Counted from the first letter of the stretch, positions 17,982 to 31,687 are shown. The stretch: 64,000 bases of DNA from Flavobacterium sp. ACN2 (GCF_002303885.1 NZ_MRCM01000002.1:389941-453940); one strand, 5' to 3'. The notes: generated from the sequence alone by a model not told the origin. Numbers and translations: made by a program.

Positions 17982-19586
17982 TTAGTACCCAGGATTTTGT
18001 TTCAATGTAGGGTTCGCCTGAATTGTCTTAGAAGGAATAGGCATTAAGTCTCTATATGAATCTGTTGCCATACCATTCATTACGCCACCTTTCCATTGCC
18101 AGATTTTGCTTCCTCCTGTAAATTTTCCAAAACGAATTAAATCTGTTCTTCTGTGGCACTCCCAGAATAACTCTCTACCTCTTTCTGCCAAAAGAAAATC
18201 AAGAGTTAAATTTGCACTAGATATTGTAGTTGCTCCTGCTCTTGTTCTAATTTGGTTAACATAATCTACAGCAGTAGCCAAATTACCTGTAGTTGCACCA
18301 CGTACAACAGCTTCAGCATACATTAAATAAGCATCAGAAACTCTGAATACTGGAAAATCAGTATCTGGAATATCAGTTCTTTGAGCTGGTGAACCATCCG
18401 ATTTTTTATTAATATATTTAGTCACAGCATAACCATCTGTAAATGTTGAAATATTAGTAATATCTAAAGCTTGTCCATCAGTATGGAATGTTCCTCTTTT
18501 ATCTCCGGTAGCAGTTGCATCAGGAAAAAGAGCCACGAATTCTTTACGAGTTCTAGTACCGAACCAACCTCCGTCCATTCCTCTTGAAGCAGCATCTATA
18601 CTTCCTCCAATAGCAGCGTGAATAATAAAACTCATTCCTCCACCAGTTGCTCTAATTGCATTTCCATCACTTATGATTGGGAAAATAAATTCGTTTTGAG
18701 CACCATTTGTATTGTTATCTGCAGAGAATAAATAAGAATAAGGAACGTTTGCAAATGTATATCCTGAATTAATGATTTCAGTACATAAAGTTGCTACGTC
18801 ATTGTTTCTTTCTGTTCCTGTATATACTTTAGAGTTCAAATAAATTTGAGCTAATAAAAATTTAGCCGCTACCTTATCCACTCTACCGTATTCATTTGAT
18901 CTAGCATTTGCTAAACTATTATCTAAATCTTTTAATTCAGACTCTACAAAAGCAAAAACTTCTGCTCTCGATTTTTGTACTGGATAAAAGAATCCAACCG
19001 GATCTGCTTCTGTTGTAATTGGCACATTACCAAACAAATCCATTAAGTTTGTATAAGAATAAGCTCTTAAGAAACGAGCTTCTGCTCTAAAAGTTGCAAT
19101 TTCAGCTTTTAGACTTGCATCAACACCTCTTGCTTCTAATTTCTCATCTGTAGTTTGTCTTAAAAATTCATTTGCCAAACTGATATGGTAAGATGCTCTA
19201 GAATAAGTTCCGTATAAAAACTCATTTACAGGAGACCATGTTTGTGTGTTTAATGTTGGCAAAGCACCATCAGCCCAAGCAATAACAGCCTCATCTGTAG
19301 GTAATTCTTGCGTTACAAAAAGCAAACGCAAGTAACTACTAAAATCCCCGCTAAGACCAGCAATATCTGCTTGTCCGTCACCATCATTTCCTCCTACATA
19401 AAGTCCAGCATATAATTTTGCTAAAACCTGCTTGTAAGATGCTGGATCTTCAAAAAAAGTTTCCGATAAAAATTCATCATCATCTTTTGGTGTCACGTTT
19501 AAATCGTCAGTACACGAAGTAAGCGTCATACTTATTCCTAAAATAAATAGGAAGAAATAAGATATATATTTAAATGATATTTTCAT
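17982..19586 (-). CDS. SusD/RagB-family nutrient-binding outer-membrane lipoprotein
   Basis: SusD-like lid protein (534 residues) for the adjacent SusC channel. The signal peptide ends MTLTSC, giving a lipid-anchored Cys25. Tetratricopeptide-like helices are seen (EARFLRAYSYTNLMDLFGNVPI, split across two helices). The C-terminal SusD signature is also seen (DAYLMYAEAV, YVNQIRTRAG, LLAERGRELFWECHRRTDLI). Together with SusC it forms the TonB-driven glycan importer. Spacing is 36 nt from susC and 19 nt to susE, on one transcript. Confidence 0.95.
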   Translation of the reverse strand: MKISFKYISYFFLFILGISMTLTSCTDDLNVTPKDDDEFLSETFFEDPASYKQVLAKLYAGLYVGGNDGDGQADIAGLSGDFSSYLRLLFVTQELPTDEAVIAWADGALPTLNTQTWSPVNEFLYGTYSRASYHISLANEFLRQTTDEKLEARGVDASLKAEIATFRAEARFLRAYSYTNLMDLFGNVPITTEADPVGFFYPVQKSRAEVFAFVESELKDLDNSLANARSNEYGRVDKVAAKFLLAQIYLNSKVYTGTERNNDVATLCTEIINSGYTFANVPYSYLFSADNNTNGAQNEFIFPIISDGNAIRATGGGMSFIIHAAIGGSIDAASRGMDGGWFGTRTRKEFVALFPDATATGDKRGTFHTDGQALDITNISTFTDGYAVTKYINKKSDGSPAQRTDIPDTDFPVFRVSDAYLMYAEAVVRGATTGNLATAVDYVNQIRTRAGATTISSANLTLDFLLAERGRELFWECHRRTDLIRFGKFTGGSKIWQWKGGVMNGMATDSYRDLMPIPSKTIQANPTLKQNPGY

Positions 19587-19622
19587 TTTGTATGTTTTAA
19601 AATTTTGTTTTTCAATGTACTA

Positions 19623-22604
19623 TTAGAAACTTGCATTTACTCCAAACAAGAATGTTCTTGCTCTTGGATAAACGTTACCATCGATTCCGTTGAATTTCTC
19701 CGGATCTAATCCATCATATTTTGTAAGTACAAAAACATTTTGAACACCTGCTGAGAATCTTAAAGAAGCAGCTTTCAATAAAGCTTTATCCAAAGTATAA
19801 CCAACTGTTACGTTATCTAATTTGATGAAAGAAGCATCTTTTACATAGTAATTAGATAAATAACGCTGAGTTCCATTATCTTCATAAGTAAATCCAGTAT
19901 TTAAATAATCTGAACTTACGTTTGATAAGTCTGTTTGTCTTCTTAAACCTGCATCTGAATATCCTAAGTTAGAATTTACGTTATCAAAAATGTAATTTCC
20001 TAAACTTGCTCTCCAGTTCATTGTAAAATCAAACTTTTTGTAGTTTAAAGTTGAGAATAAACCGAAAGTATAATCTGCTGTTGGTTTTTTGTATCTGTAA
20101 CGGTCATTTCCATCAATTTTACCATCTCCATTTCTGTCAACATAAGCTCCAGCGATAGGTTTTTTGTTTGCATCATACAATTGCTCGTATACAAAGAATG
20201 AATTTGGAGCAGATCCAACTGTATTAATTAAAACTTTATTTCCGTTTCCACCTTTAATATTATCTCCTACTTCATAACCTTGGAAACCTTCAACAGTCTG
20301 ACCTAAACTTTCAATTTTTTGGTCTAAATAAGTAGCATTAACCGCTACGTTCCAAGTTAAATTATCTTTTTTGATGATATCTGACTGAAGGCTGAATTCA
20401 ACCCCTTTAGTTCGTAAATCACCAATATTATTAAATCCTTGGTTTCTCAAGTTAGCACCATCTGGCACTAATACATCAGCTAATAAGTCAGATGATTTTT
20501 TATCAAAATAGTTAACAGATCCAGTAATTCTATCTTTTAAGAATCCAAAATCAACTCCGATATTCATCTCAGCCAATTCTTCCCATTTGATATTTTGGTT
20601 ATATCCTTCTGGTCTAGCTGTTCTGTAAACAACACCATTAAATATATATTGAGTATTAACAGTACCAAGTGTAACTCTTCTTAAATAGTCATACTGAGCA
20701 GAAATATCTTGCTGACCTGTAGTACCGTAACCAACTCTTAATTTCAAACTAGAAAGAGTTTCGTTATCTTTTAAGAAAGACTCTTCAGCAATATTCCATG
20801 CAAAAGCACCTCCCATAAAGTTACCCCATCTGTTTTCTTCAGAGAAACGAGAAGTTCCGTCTCTTCTGTAGTTTAAAGTCAATAAATATTTACTGTCCCA
20901 ACCTAAATTCACACGTCCAAAATAAGATTGTAAATTGATATCTGGATCAGTAATAACATCTTCATTTCTACTTTCTGCTGGCTGAGTTAGAGCTCCAGAT
21001 TGGTATTTTTCTTTTTGGAATAACTGATAGTTGTAACCAGCTGTAGCATCCAATTTAAGTTTTCCAAAAGTTTTGCTATACACAAAATATGCATTCAAGT
21101 TTTTATTTTGAAGATCATCTGTATAAGTATCATTATTACCTAAATTCACCCAGTTTCCAGAACTGAATGGGTTTGGCTGATATCCTAAAGCACTTTCTGT
21201 ACTTTGTCTGTTGTATCCGCTACTATCGAATCTATCGATACCAGCTTCAGCAACAAATCTTAAATCTTCAAAGAAGTGGAATTTATAATCAAGGCTGATG
21301 TTACCCCATTTTCTAGTAGATTTAGATCTTTTATCTTCTTGATTTAATCTTGCAACTGGGTTTTTAGCAGGTAATAATGCTAAGTTTCCGTTTGGCTCCA
21401 ACCATTCAAAATATCCTCCGTAACGAGAACCCGCTTCGTAAGGAGATTGTGTTGGATCAAAACTAATTGCAGAACCAATAACTGCATCTTCATCTTGAAA
21501 TTGATTTTTGCTGAAAGATAAGTTTCCGCTAATATCAATTTTTAAGTGATTATCAAACAATACTGGATTTAACGATATCGATGTCGTTGTTCTTTCAAAA
21601 GAAGTGTTTCTTAAGATTCCTGGATTATCAACATTACCAACAGATAAACGTACTGGTAATTTATTGAATAAAGAACCGCTAACAGAGATATTATTGTTTG
21701 TTGTTAAAGCAGTATGGAAAATTTCATCTTGCCAATTTGTATTTGCAGTACCCATTAATGCTTTTTGAGCATCAGATCCTTTTGAGTTTACAAAACTTCT
21801 AAATTGATCTGCATTTAAAACATCAACTGTATTAGCTACTGTATTGATACCAACTTGAGAGCTGAAGTTCACTTTTACACCACCTTTAGTTCCTTTTTTA
21901 GTTGTAATTACGATTACACCATTTGCTGCACGTGAACCGTAAATAGCCGCTGCAGAAGCATCTTTAAGAACTGTAAATGACTCAATATCATTTGGGTCAA
22001 TTGTCGACAATATACTTGTAGCACCACTTGGAACAGCGTTGCTTAAAGGAAGTCCATCTAAAATAATCAATGGGTCGTTTGAAGCACTTAATGAAGATCC
22101 TCCACGAATTCTAATATCTGCTTTTGCTCCTGGAGCACCTCCTCCAACAACATTTACACCAGCAATACGTCCACCAATCAAAGATTCTGGAGTAACGTTG
22201 ATACCTTTATTAAATTCTTTGGCTGAAATTTGAGAAACAGATCCTGTTGCATCTTTTTTCTTAACAGTTCCGTAACCCACTTGCACTACAACTTCTTGCA
22301 ATTGATTGGTATCCTCTTCTAAAGATACTGGCAAGTTTTTCTGACCATTAAAGACAATAGTCGCTGTTTTGTATCCAATAAATGAAACTAAAATCTTGTC
22401 TCCATTTTTTAAATTTGGCAATTGGAATTTACCATCAAAATCTGTAGAGGTACCAGTTGCGGAACCTTGTACATTTACATTTACCCCTGGTATTGGCTGA
22501 CCTGTGGCATGATCAGTTACTACTCCACTTAAAGTACTCTGAGCTAGTACTGTAAACGGAAGCAGAAGGAATAAAAATAACAACTTTTTGTAAATTGTTT
22601 TCAT
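19623..22604 (-). CDS. SusC-like TonB-linked outer-membrane transporter
   Basis: TonB-dependent receptor of the SusC/RagA type (993 residues). After the signal peptide come a carboxypeptidase-regulatory-like domain (about 22-105, TLSGVVTDHATGQPIPGVNV), the TonB box region (LQEVVVQVGYGTVKKKD), a plug (about 115-235 with IRGGSSLSASNDPLIILDG and AAIYGSRAANGVIVITTKKG) and a large beta-barrel ending ARTFLFGVNASF. It imports maltodextrins released at the surface, given the amylase and GH97/GH65 genes around it. It is the first gene of the operon, with a full Bacteroidota promoter upstream. Confidence 0.96.
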   Translation of the reverse strand: MKTIYKKLLFLFLLLPFTVLAQSTLSGVVTDHATGQPIPGVNVNVQGSATGTSTDFDGKFQLPNLKNGDKILVSFIGYKTATIVFNGQKNLPVSLEEDTNQLQEVVVQVGYGTVKKKDATGSVSQISAKEFNKGINVTPESLIGGRIAGVNVVGGGAPGAKADIRIRGGSSLSASNDPLIILDGLPLSNAVPSGATSILSTIDPNDIESFTVLKDASAAAIYGSRAANGVIVITTKKGTKGGVKVNFSSQVGINTVANTVDVLNADQFRSFVNSKGSDAQKALMGTANTNWQDEIFHTALTTNNNISVSGSLFNKLPVRLSVGNVDNPGILRNTSFERTTTSISLNPVLFDNHLKIDISGNLSFSKNQFQDEDAVIGSAISFDPTQSPYEAGSRYGGYFEWLEPNGNLALLPAKNPVARLNQEDKRSKSTRKWGNISLDYKFHFFEDLRFVAEAGIDRFDSSGYNRQSTESALGYQPNPFSSGNWVNLGNNDTYTDDLQNKNLNAYFVYSKTFGKLKLDATAGYNYQLFQKEKYQSGALTQPAESRNEDVITDPDINLQSYFGRVNLGWDSKYLLTLNYRRDGTSRFSEENRWGNFMGGAFAWNIAEESFLKDNETLSSLKLRVGYGTTGQQDISAQYDYLRRVTLGTVNTQYIFNGVVYRTARPEGYNQNIKWEELAEMNIGVDFGFLKDRITGSVNYFDKKSSDLLADVLVPDGANLRNQGFNNIGDLRTKGVEFSLQSDIIKKDNLTWNVAVNATYLDQKIESLGQTVEGFQGYEVGDNIKGGNGNKVLINTVGSAPNSFFVYEQLYDANKKPIAGAYVDRNGDGKIDGNDRYRYKKPTADYTFGLFSTLNYKKFDFTMNWRASLGNYIFDNVNSNLGYSDAGLRRQTDLSNVSSDYLNTGFTYEDNGTQRYLSNYYVKDASFIKLDNVTVGYTLDKALLKAASLRFSAGVQNVFVLTKYDGLDPEKFNGIDGNVYPRARTFLFGVNASF

Positions 22605-22649
22605 ACTTTTTGTTTAAATTAGTTTTGAGTTTTTGACTGTTAGTTAAGT

Positions 22650-22667
22650 TTTTAATTTTACTTCGAA
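22650..22667 (-). promoter_or_regulatory. Element shared with the sugar permease leader, near the susC transcription start
   Basis: The plus strand reads TTTTAATTTTACTTCGAA. It differs at one base from 23973-23990 upstream of the MFS permease. It lies directly downstream of the susC -7 element, so a protein bound here could block the promoter. The LacI-type regulator encoded between the two sites is the obvious candidate (inference). Confidence 0.5.
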
Positions 22668-22670
22668 CTC

Positions 22671-22699
22671 CAAAATTATGAATTTATTAACATGCTCAA
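22671..22699 (-). promoter_or_regulatory. Promoter of the susCDE-amylase operon
   Basis: On the minus strand TTG (22697-22699), an 18-nt spacer and TAATTTTG (22671-22678) match the Bacteroidota consensus. The leader to the susC ATG would be about 60 nt. Confidence 0.65.
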
Positions 22700-22840
22700 C
22701 CAGAGACAATTTTTATTGCTTTACGAAAACGTGGTAGTGTTGAAAACTTTCTATTTTTTGTAATCTTTTAGCGTTAAAATTGCAAATACCAAAAATATTG
22801 CACACCTTTATTATTAATTAGATTTTTTTCAATTAACTCC

Positions 22841-23872
22841 ATGAAACGTAAAATAACCCTCAAACAGATTGCAAAAGAGCTTGACGTGTCTATCTCAACT
22901 GTCTCAAAATCACTTAGAAACAGTCTAGAAATTGGCGAAGAAACACGACTAAAAGTGCAGGCTTTTGCGAAGTTTTACAACTACAAGCCCAACAATATTG
23001 CCCTTAGTTTAAAGAACCGAAAAACCAAGAGTATCGGGATTATTATTCCAGAAATCGTACACTACTTTTTCTCTACTGTCATCAACGGAGTAGAACAGGT
23101 TGCAAACGAATACGGATACAGCGTAGTTATCTGTGTATCAGACGATTCTTTTGACAAAGAAGTTCTAAATATGGAGATGTTAGCCAACGGAAGTATCGAT
23201 GGTTTTATCATGTCTCTTTCTAAAGAAACACAATTTAAAGGCGACTTTCATCATATTACCGAAGTGATCAACCAAGGAATGCCTGTAGTAATGTTTGATC
23301 GCGTTACAAACGATATATTATGCGATAAAGTAATTATTGATGATAAATCTGCAGCCTATGAAGCAGTTCAAAGTTTAATTGACAACGGCCGCAAAAAGAT
23401 CGCTCTGGTAACTACGGTCGATTATGTAAGTGTTGGAAAACTGAGAACCGACGGCTACGAAAAAGCATTATTAGACAATGGATTGCCTTTTAATGAAGAT
23501 TTAATCATAAAAATTGAAGATGTAGAAACTTGCGAAATAACCATTAGTCAGCTTTTGCATGAAAGAGCTTTCGATGCCGTTTTTGCTGTAAATGAGCTTT
23601 TTGCTGTAACAATTATCAAAACAGCAAATAAAATGGGACTAAAAGTTCCTGAAGATTTAGCTGTAATTGCATTTACTGACGGAATCATTTCAAAATACTC
23701 GACTCCAACAATTACAACCGTTAGTCAAAGTGGAGAAAAAATGGGCAATAAAGCAGCAAAAATGCTTATTGAAAGACTTGAAGCAGAAGAAGATGACGAC
23801 GAAGAACATACTGAAAATTACACCACAGAAGTTATAGAAACTCATTTAATAAAAAGAGAATCTACTGACTAA
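22841..23872 (+). CDS. LacI-family transcriptional regulator of the maltodextrin locus
   Basis: A 343-residue regulator with an N-terminal LacI helix-turn-helix (ITLKQIAKELDVSISTVSKSL, residues 4-25) and hinge (YKPNNIALSLKNRKTKSIGIIIP). A periplasmic-binding-protein-like sugar domain follows (VVMFDRVTNDILCDKVIIDD; LAVIAFTDGIISKYSTPTIT). The acidic stretch EAEEDDDEE near the C-terminus is unusual. It lies between the minus-strand susCDE operon and the plus-strand permease/phosphorylase genes, so it probably controls both. Classic SusR-type regulation is not seen here. It is followed by its own terminator. Confidence 0.93.
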   Translation: MKRKITLKQIAKELDVSISTVSKSLRNSLEIGEETRLKVQAFAKFYNYKPNNIALSLKNRKTKSIGIIIPEIVHYFFSTVINGVEQVANEYGYSVVICVSDDSFDKEVLNMEMLANGSIDGFIMSLSKETQFKGDFHHITEVINQGMPVVMFDRVTNDILCDKVIIDDKSAAYEAVQSLIDNGRKKIALVTTVDYVSVGKLRTDGYEKALLDNGLPFNEDLIIKIEDVETCEITISQLLHERAFDAVFAVNELFAVTIIKTANKMGLKVPEDLAVIAFTDGIISKYSTPTITTVSQSGEKMGNKAAKMLIERLEAEEDDDEEHTENYTTEVIETHLIKRESTD

Positions 23873-23895
23873 AAAACTTAAAATCAACACTTTCT

Positions 23896-23926
23896 AAAGC
23901 CATAAATAATATTTATGGCTTTTTTA
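23896..23926 (+). terminator. Terminator of the LacI-type regulator
   Basis: A 12-bp perfect stem AAAGCCATAAAT/ATTTATGGCTTT with a 3-nt loop continues into a T-run, separating the regulator from the permease operon. Confidence 0.88.
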
Positions 23927-23972
23927 TTAGCATATATAAAAAAATAATTTATAATTTTACGCCCGTCAAGGC

Positions 23973-23990
23973 TTTTAGTTTTACTTCGAA
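23973..23990 (+). promoter_or_regulatory. Permease-leader copy of the susC-shared element
   Basis: TTTTAGTTTTACTTCGAA matches 22650-22667 at 17 of 18 positions. A weak -7-like TAATTTTA lies at 23952-23959, which would put this element just downstream of the transcription start, as at susC. Confidence 0.5.
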
Positions 23991-24004
23991 AAGAACAAAG
24001 TTTT

Positions 24005-24023
24005 GATAAGCAAAGCGCTTATC
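24005..24023 (+). promoter_or_regulatory. Perfect dyad upstream of the sugar permease
   Basis: GATAAGC and GCTTATC flank a 5-nt spacer, ending 23 nt before the permease ATG. It could be a regulator site or an mRNA hairpin close to the ribosome-binding region. Confidence 0.45.
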
Positions 24024-24046
24024 GTATAATTTTTCAAATTACGATA

Positions 24047-25564
24047 ATGGAAAAGCGTAAATTAAGTTTCTGGGAAATTTGGAACATGAGTTTCGGTTTC
24101 TTAGGAATACAATTTGGTTTTGCACTGCAAAACGCAAATACTTCAAGAATTTTTGAAACCCTTGGTGCTAAAATAGATGAAATCCCAATTTTGTGGATTG
24201 CTGCGCCTGTTTCAGGTTTAATTATTCAGCCCGTTATTGGTTATTTCAGTGATAGAACTTGGACTCGTTTAGGGAGACGACGCCCCTATTTTTTAATTGG
24301 CGCTATTTTGTCATCGATGGCTTTGTTCGTAATGCCCAACTCTCCAACTTTATGGATTGCTGCAGGAACTTTATGGATAATGGATGCTTCGATCAACGTT
24401 TCAATGGAACCTTTCCGTGCTTTTGTAGGCGATAATTTACCCGACCATCAGCGTGCCTTGGGCTTTGTTATGCAGAGTTTCTTTATTGGTACCGGTGCCG
24501 TTGTTGGTTCTGTTCTGCCCTATCTTTTCACAAATGTTTTTGATGTCAGCAATGTTGCGCCAAAAGGAATTATTCCAGATGCCGTAAAATGGTCATTTTA
24601 TATTGGCGGAATCGTTTTTCTGCTTTCCGTTTTATGGACCGTTTTTAAATCAACCGAATATACGCCTGAAGAACTTCATGCTTTTGAAGCAAACAGCAAA
24701 AAAGACTCCGAAGGCATATCAAATTCTGAAACAGAATCTGGCGTTTCTACAAAAAAACAATTGCTTTTAGGATTACTGTTTGCTGGTATCGGAGCATTAA
24801 TTTCATTTTTAATTTTCGAAAACAGTCTGGCAAAAGAACTTTACATTCTATTTATCGGTCTAATTTTCATGGGTGTTTTATTTGTAATTGCATCGCAATT
24901 ACGAACAAAAAAAGTTCAGAATGGTTTTACCATAATCATGACCGATTTATTGAATATGCCAAAAACAATGCAAAAATTAGCTTGGGTTCAATTTTTCTCT
25001 TGGTTTGCGCTTTTCTCAATGTGGATTTATACAACTCAAGCAGTCACTCAGCATATTTTTGGAACTACAGATACAACTTCGAAAACCTACAATGATGCCG
25101 CCGACTGGGTTTCGGTATTGTTTACAGTTTACAACGGAATTGCCGCTGCAGTTGCCTTTTTACTGCCAATTATTGCAAAAAAAGTAGGCGTTAGAGCAAC
25201 ACACTTATTGGCTTTATGCGCTGGAGGTGTTGGTTTAATTTCAATTTATTTTATTGGTGACAAACAAATGCTTATCCTTCCAATGCTGGGAGTTGGTATT
25301 GCATGGGCGAGTATTTTATCAATGCCTTATGCGATGTTGTCTGGTGCTTTGCCAGCTGCAAAAATGGGTTATTATATGGGAGTTTTTAACTTTTTCGTAG
25401 TAATTCCGCAAATCGTAGCCGCTACGATATTAGGATTCGTAATCAAACAATTCTTCCATAATGAACCTATTTACGCTCTAATAATTGGAGGTATATCAAT
25501 GATTTTCGCAGGATTATTGACTCTTAGAGTAAATAGTAAAACTAAAATTGAAATCCATGAATAA
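24047..25564 (+). CDS. MFS sugar permease, probable maltose/maltodextrin importer
   Basis: Twelve-helix inner-membrane transporter (505 residues) resembling the SLC45-type/GPH-like sugar carriers of Bacteroidota starch loci. Visible signatures are FWEIWNMSFGFLGIQFGFAL at the N-terminus, the loop IGYFSDRTWTRLGRRRPYFL, and NVSMEPFRAFVGDNLP. A hydrophilic central loop (about 215-240) separates the halves. Its neighbours (PgmB overlapping its 3' end, then GH65 phosphorylase) indicate that it delivers maltose or short maltodextrins to the cytoplasm. The leader carries the susC-shared element and a dyad. Confidence 0.9.
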   Translation: MEKRKLSFWEIWNMSFGFLGIQFGFALQNANTSRIFETLGAKIDEIPILWIAAPVSGLIIQPVIGYFSDRTWTRLGRRRPYFLIGAILSSMALFVMPNSPTLWIAAGTLWIMDASINVSMEPFRAFVGDNLPDHQRALGFVMQSFFIGTGAVVGSVLPYLFTNVFDVSNVAPKGIIPDAVKWSFYIGGIVFLLSVLWTVFKSTEYTPEELHAFEANSKKDSEGISNSETESGVSTKKQLLLGLLFAGIGALISFLIFENSLAKELYILFIGLIFMGVLFVIASQLRTKKVQNGFTIIMTDLLNMPKTMQKLAWVQFFSWFALFSMWIYTTQAVTQHIFGTTDTTSKTYNDAADWVSVLFTVYNGIAAAVAFLLPIIAKKVGVRATHLLALCAGGVGLISIYFIGDKQMLILPMLGVGIAWASILSMPYAMLSGALPAAKMGYYMGVFNFFVVIPQIVAATILGFVIKQFFHNEPIYALIIGGISMIFAGLLTLRVNSKTKIEIHE

Positions 25565-26216
25565 TAAAAAAGCATTCATCTTCGATCTTGACGGCGTGAT
25601 CGTTGATACCGCTAAATACCACTTTTTGGCTTGGCAAAAAATTGCTCAGTCGTTAAATATAAATTTTACGCATGAAGACAACGAACTTTTAAAAGGTGTA
25701 AGCCGAGTTCGTTCGTTGGATATTATACTTGGATTAGGCAATGTTCAGGCTTCGCAAGAGGACAAAGACAAATGGTTAATTCAAAAAAACGAAGATTATT
25801 TATCTTATTTAGTTGACATGGATGAAAGTGAGGTTCTTCCAGGAGTTTTAAAAATTCTAAAACTATTAAAAGAGAAAAATCAAGGTATTGCATTGGGTTC
25901 TGCCAGCAAAAATGCAAGACCAATTTTAGAAAAAACTGGAGTTCTATCTTACTTCGATGTTATTGTTGACGGAAATGACGTTACCAATGCAAAACCAGAC
26001 CCAGAAGTTTTCTTAAAAGCGGCTCAATTATTACATATTGATCCAAGAAATTCAATCGTATTTGAAGATTCTGTTGCCGGAATTCAGGCAGCAAACATCG
26101 CAGAAATGGTAAGTGTTGGAATTGGTGAGGAAACAATTTTACATGAAGCTGATCATATTTTTAAAGATTTTACCCAAATCGAAACAAGCTTTATTAACGA
26201 TTTAATTAGTCAATAA
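25557..26216 (+). CDS. pgmB: Beta-phosphoglucomutase
   Basis: HAD-superfamily mutase that turns beta-glucose-1-phosphate into glucose-6-phosphate, the partner step to maltose phosphorolysis. The nucleophile motif FDLDGVIVDTAKYHFLAW, with the cap-domain segment KGVSRVRSLDIIL, is typical of PgmB. SASKNARPIL, NAKPDPEVFL and VFEDSVAGIQAA complete the HAD motifs. I start at MNNKKAF (25557), which overlaps the permease stop by 8 nt and suggests translational coupling. Length is 219 residues. The GH65 gene downstream supplies its substrate. Confidence 0.95.
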   Translation: MNNKKAFIFDLDGVIVDTAKYHFLAWQKIAQSLNINFTHEDNELLKGVSRVRSLDIILGLGNVQASQEDKDKWLIQKNEDYLSYLVDMDESEVLPGVLKILKLLKEKNQGIALGSASKNARPILEKTGVLSYFDVIVDGNDVTNAKPDPEVFLKAAQLLHIDPRNSIVFEDSVAGIQAANIAEMVSVGIGEETILHEADHIFKDFTQIETSFINDLISQ

Positions 26217-26409
26217 GAAAATTTGATAATTAGATAATTTCTAAAATGAGAATTATTTAATGATCAGATCGACAAATTATTTCACTTAAAAAAAACGTAG
26301 AACAACCAAGCAGTTCAAAAGGTAAAAAAAGCGTCAAAAAAATAATTATCTAATTATCAAATTGACACATTTTCTAATTCCTCAAATTGCCACATTATCT
26401 AATTTAAAA
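26217..26409. repeat. AT-rich TCTAATT/TTGACACA intergenic repeats
   Basis: The gap between pgmB and the GH65 gene is filled with direct and inverted copies of AATTATCTAATTATCAAATTG and similar units, including ATTGACACATTTTC. The same family recurs at 51763-51840 and 52407-52491. The open frame before the GH65 ATG is read from this repeat and is not a real N-terminus. Confidence 0.7.
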
Positions 26410-30856
<4,447 letters not shown>

Positions 30857-30861
30857 TTTTT

Positions 30862-30903
30862 AAAGACAAGTAATTAACCCCAAGATTACTTGTCTTTTTT
30901 TTA
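30862..30903 (+). terminator. Terminator after the GH97 gene
   Basis: A 13-bp perfect stem AAAGACAAGTAAT/ATTACTTGTCTTT with a 10-nt loop and a T-run. It separates the GH97 gene from the next three genes of the locus. Confidence 0.9.
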
Positions 30904-30920
30904 AATTGCAAAAAGCTTAT

Positions 30921-30946
30921 CCTAACAGGTTTCAAAATCTGTTAGG
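30921..30946. repeat. CCTAACAG hairpin repeat
   Basis: CCTAACAG and CTGTTAGG form an 8-bp stem with a 10-nt loop, just upstream of the alpha/beta-hydrolase gene. There is no T-run, so it is more likely a dispersed repeat than a terminator. Confidence 0.5.
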
Positions 30947-30979
30947 CATAAATCATAATCCTACTTAAATCCGATTTAA

Positions 30980-31675
30980 ATGAATTACAAATCAAGCTTT
31001 TTAATTATTTTAATAACACTTTTGACTCTTAACAGCTACTCTCAACAGAAAGTTGCAGCGAAATATGATTATTTATTATACGTGCTAAAAGACTATTCAA
31101 AAGAAAATAAAAAATATCCACTTGTAATTTATCTTCATGGCGGAGGGCAGAAAGGAAATGATTTAAATAAGCTCAAAACATACGGTTTACCTTATTTAGT
31201 TGAAAAAGGACAAAATTTTGATTTTATAATTGCTTCGCCTCAATGTCCAGATAATAAATACTGGTCGACAGAAAATTGGTTTGAAACATTATTTGCCGAT
31301 TTAGAAGCAAAATATAGAATTGATAAAAGCAGAATTTACATTACCGGAATTAGCATGGGCGGTTACGGAGCTTACATTACAGCTCTAGACTTTCCTGACC
31401 AATTTGCTGCAGTTGTTGCGCTTTGCGGCGGAATTAACGACAGCGATTTAACGAGAGTTTGCAATCTTAGTAAAATTCCAATTTGGGCTTTTCATGGCAC
31501 AGCCGATGATAAAATCCCATTTAGTGAAACGGAAAGAATTGCAAAAGGTCTTGAATCGTGTGAAACTAAGAATAAATTCAAGTTTACTCGTTTAGAAAAT
31601 GAAGGACATGAGATTCAATATCTCTATGAAACAAATCCTGAAATTTATAAATGGATGCTTGAACAAAAGAAATAA
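30980..31675 (+). CDS. Secreted alpha/beta-hydrolase (dienelactone hydrolase/esterase-like)
   Basis: A 231-residue hydrolase with signal peptide MNYKSSFLIILITLLTLNSYSQ. The nucleophile elbow is GISMGGYGAY (Ser about 122). LVIYLHGGGQKGND supplies the oxyanion region, HGTADDKIPF the Asp region and NEGHEIQYLY the catalytic His. It resembles the phospholipase/carboxylesterase and poly-ester depolymerase-like group. A carbohydrate-ester or lipid role cannot be decided from sequence. It sits 12 nt upstream of the SusA-like GH13 gene, so it belongs to the starch locus, possibly to remove acyl groups from modified glucans (inference). Confidence 0.8.
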   Translation: MNYKSSFLIILITLLTLNSYSQQKVAAKYDYLLYVLKDYSKENKKYPLVIYLHGGGQKGNDLNKLKTYGLPYLVEKGQNFDFIIASPQCPDNKYWSTENWFETLFADLEAKYRIDKSRIYITGISMGGYGAYITALDFPDQFAAVVALCGGINDSDLTRVCNLSKIPIWAFHGTADDKIPFSETERIAKGLESCETKNKFKFTRLENEGHEIQYLYETNPEIYKWMLEQKK

Positions 31676-31687
31676 AAATTACAAACT

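Noticed and set aside
26362..26409. Earlier start of the GH65 gene
   Set aside because: The added peptide is encoded by the AT-rich intergenic repeat, and MNQDYIKP gives the usual protein length.
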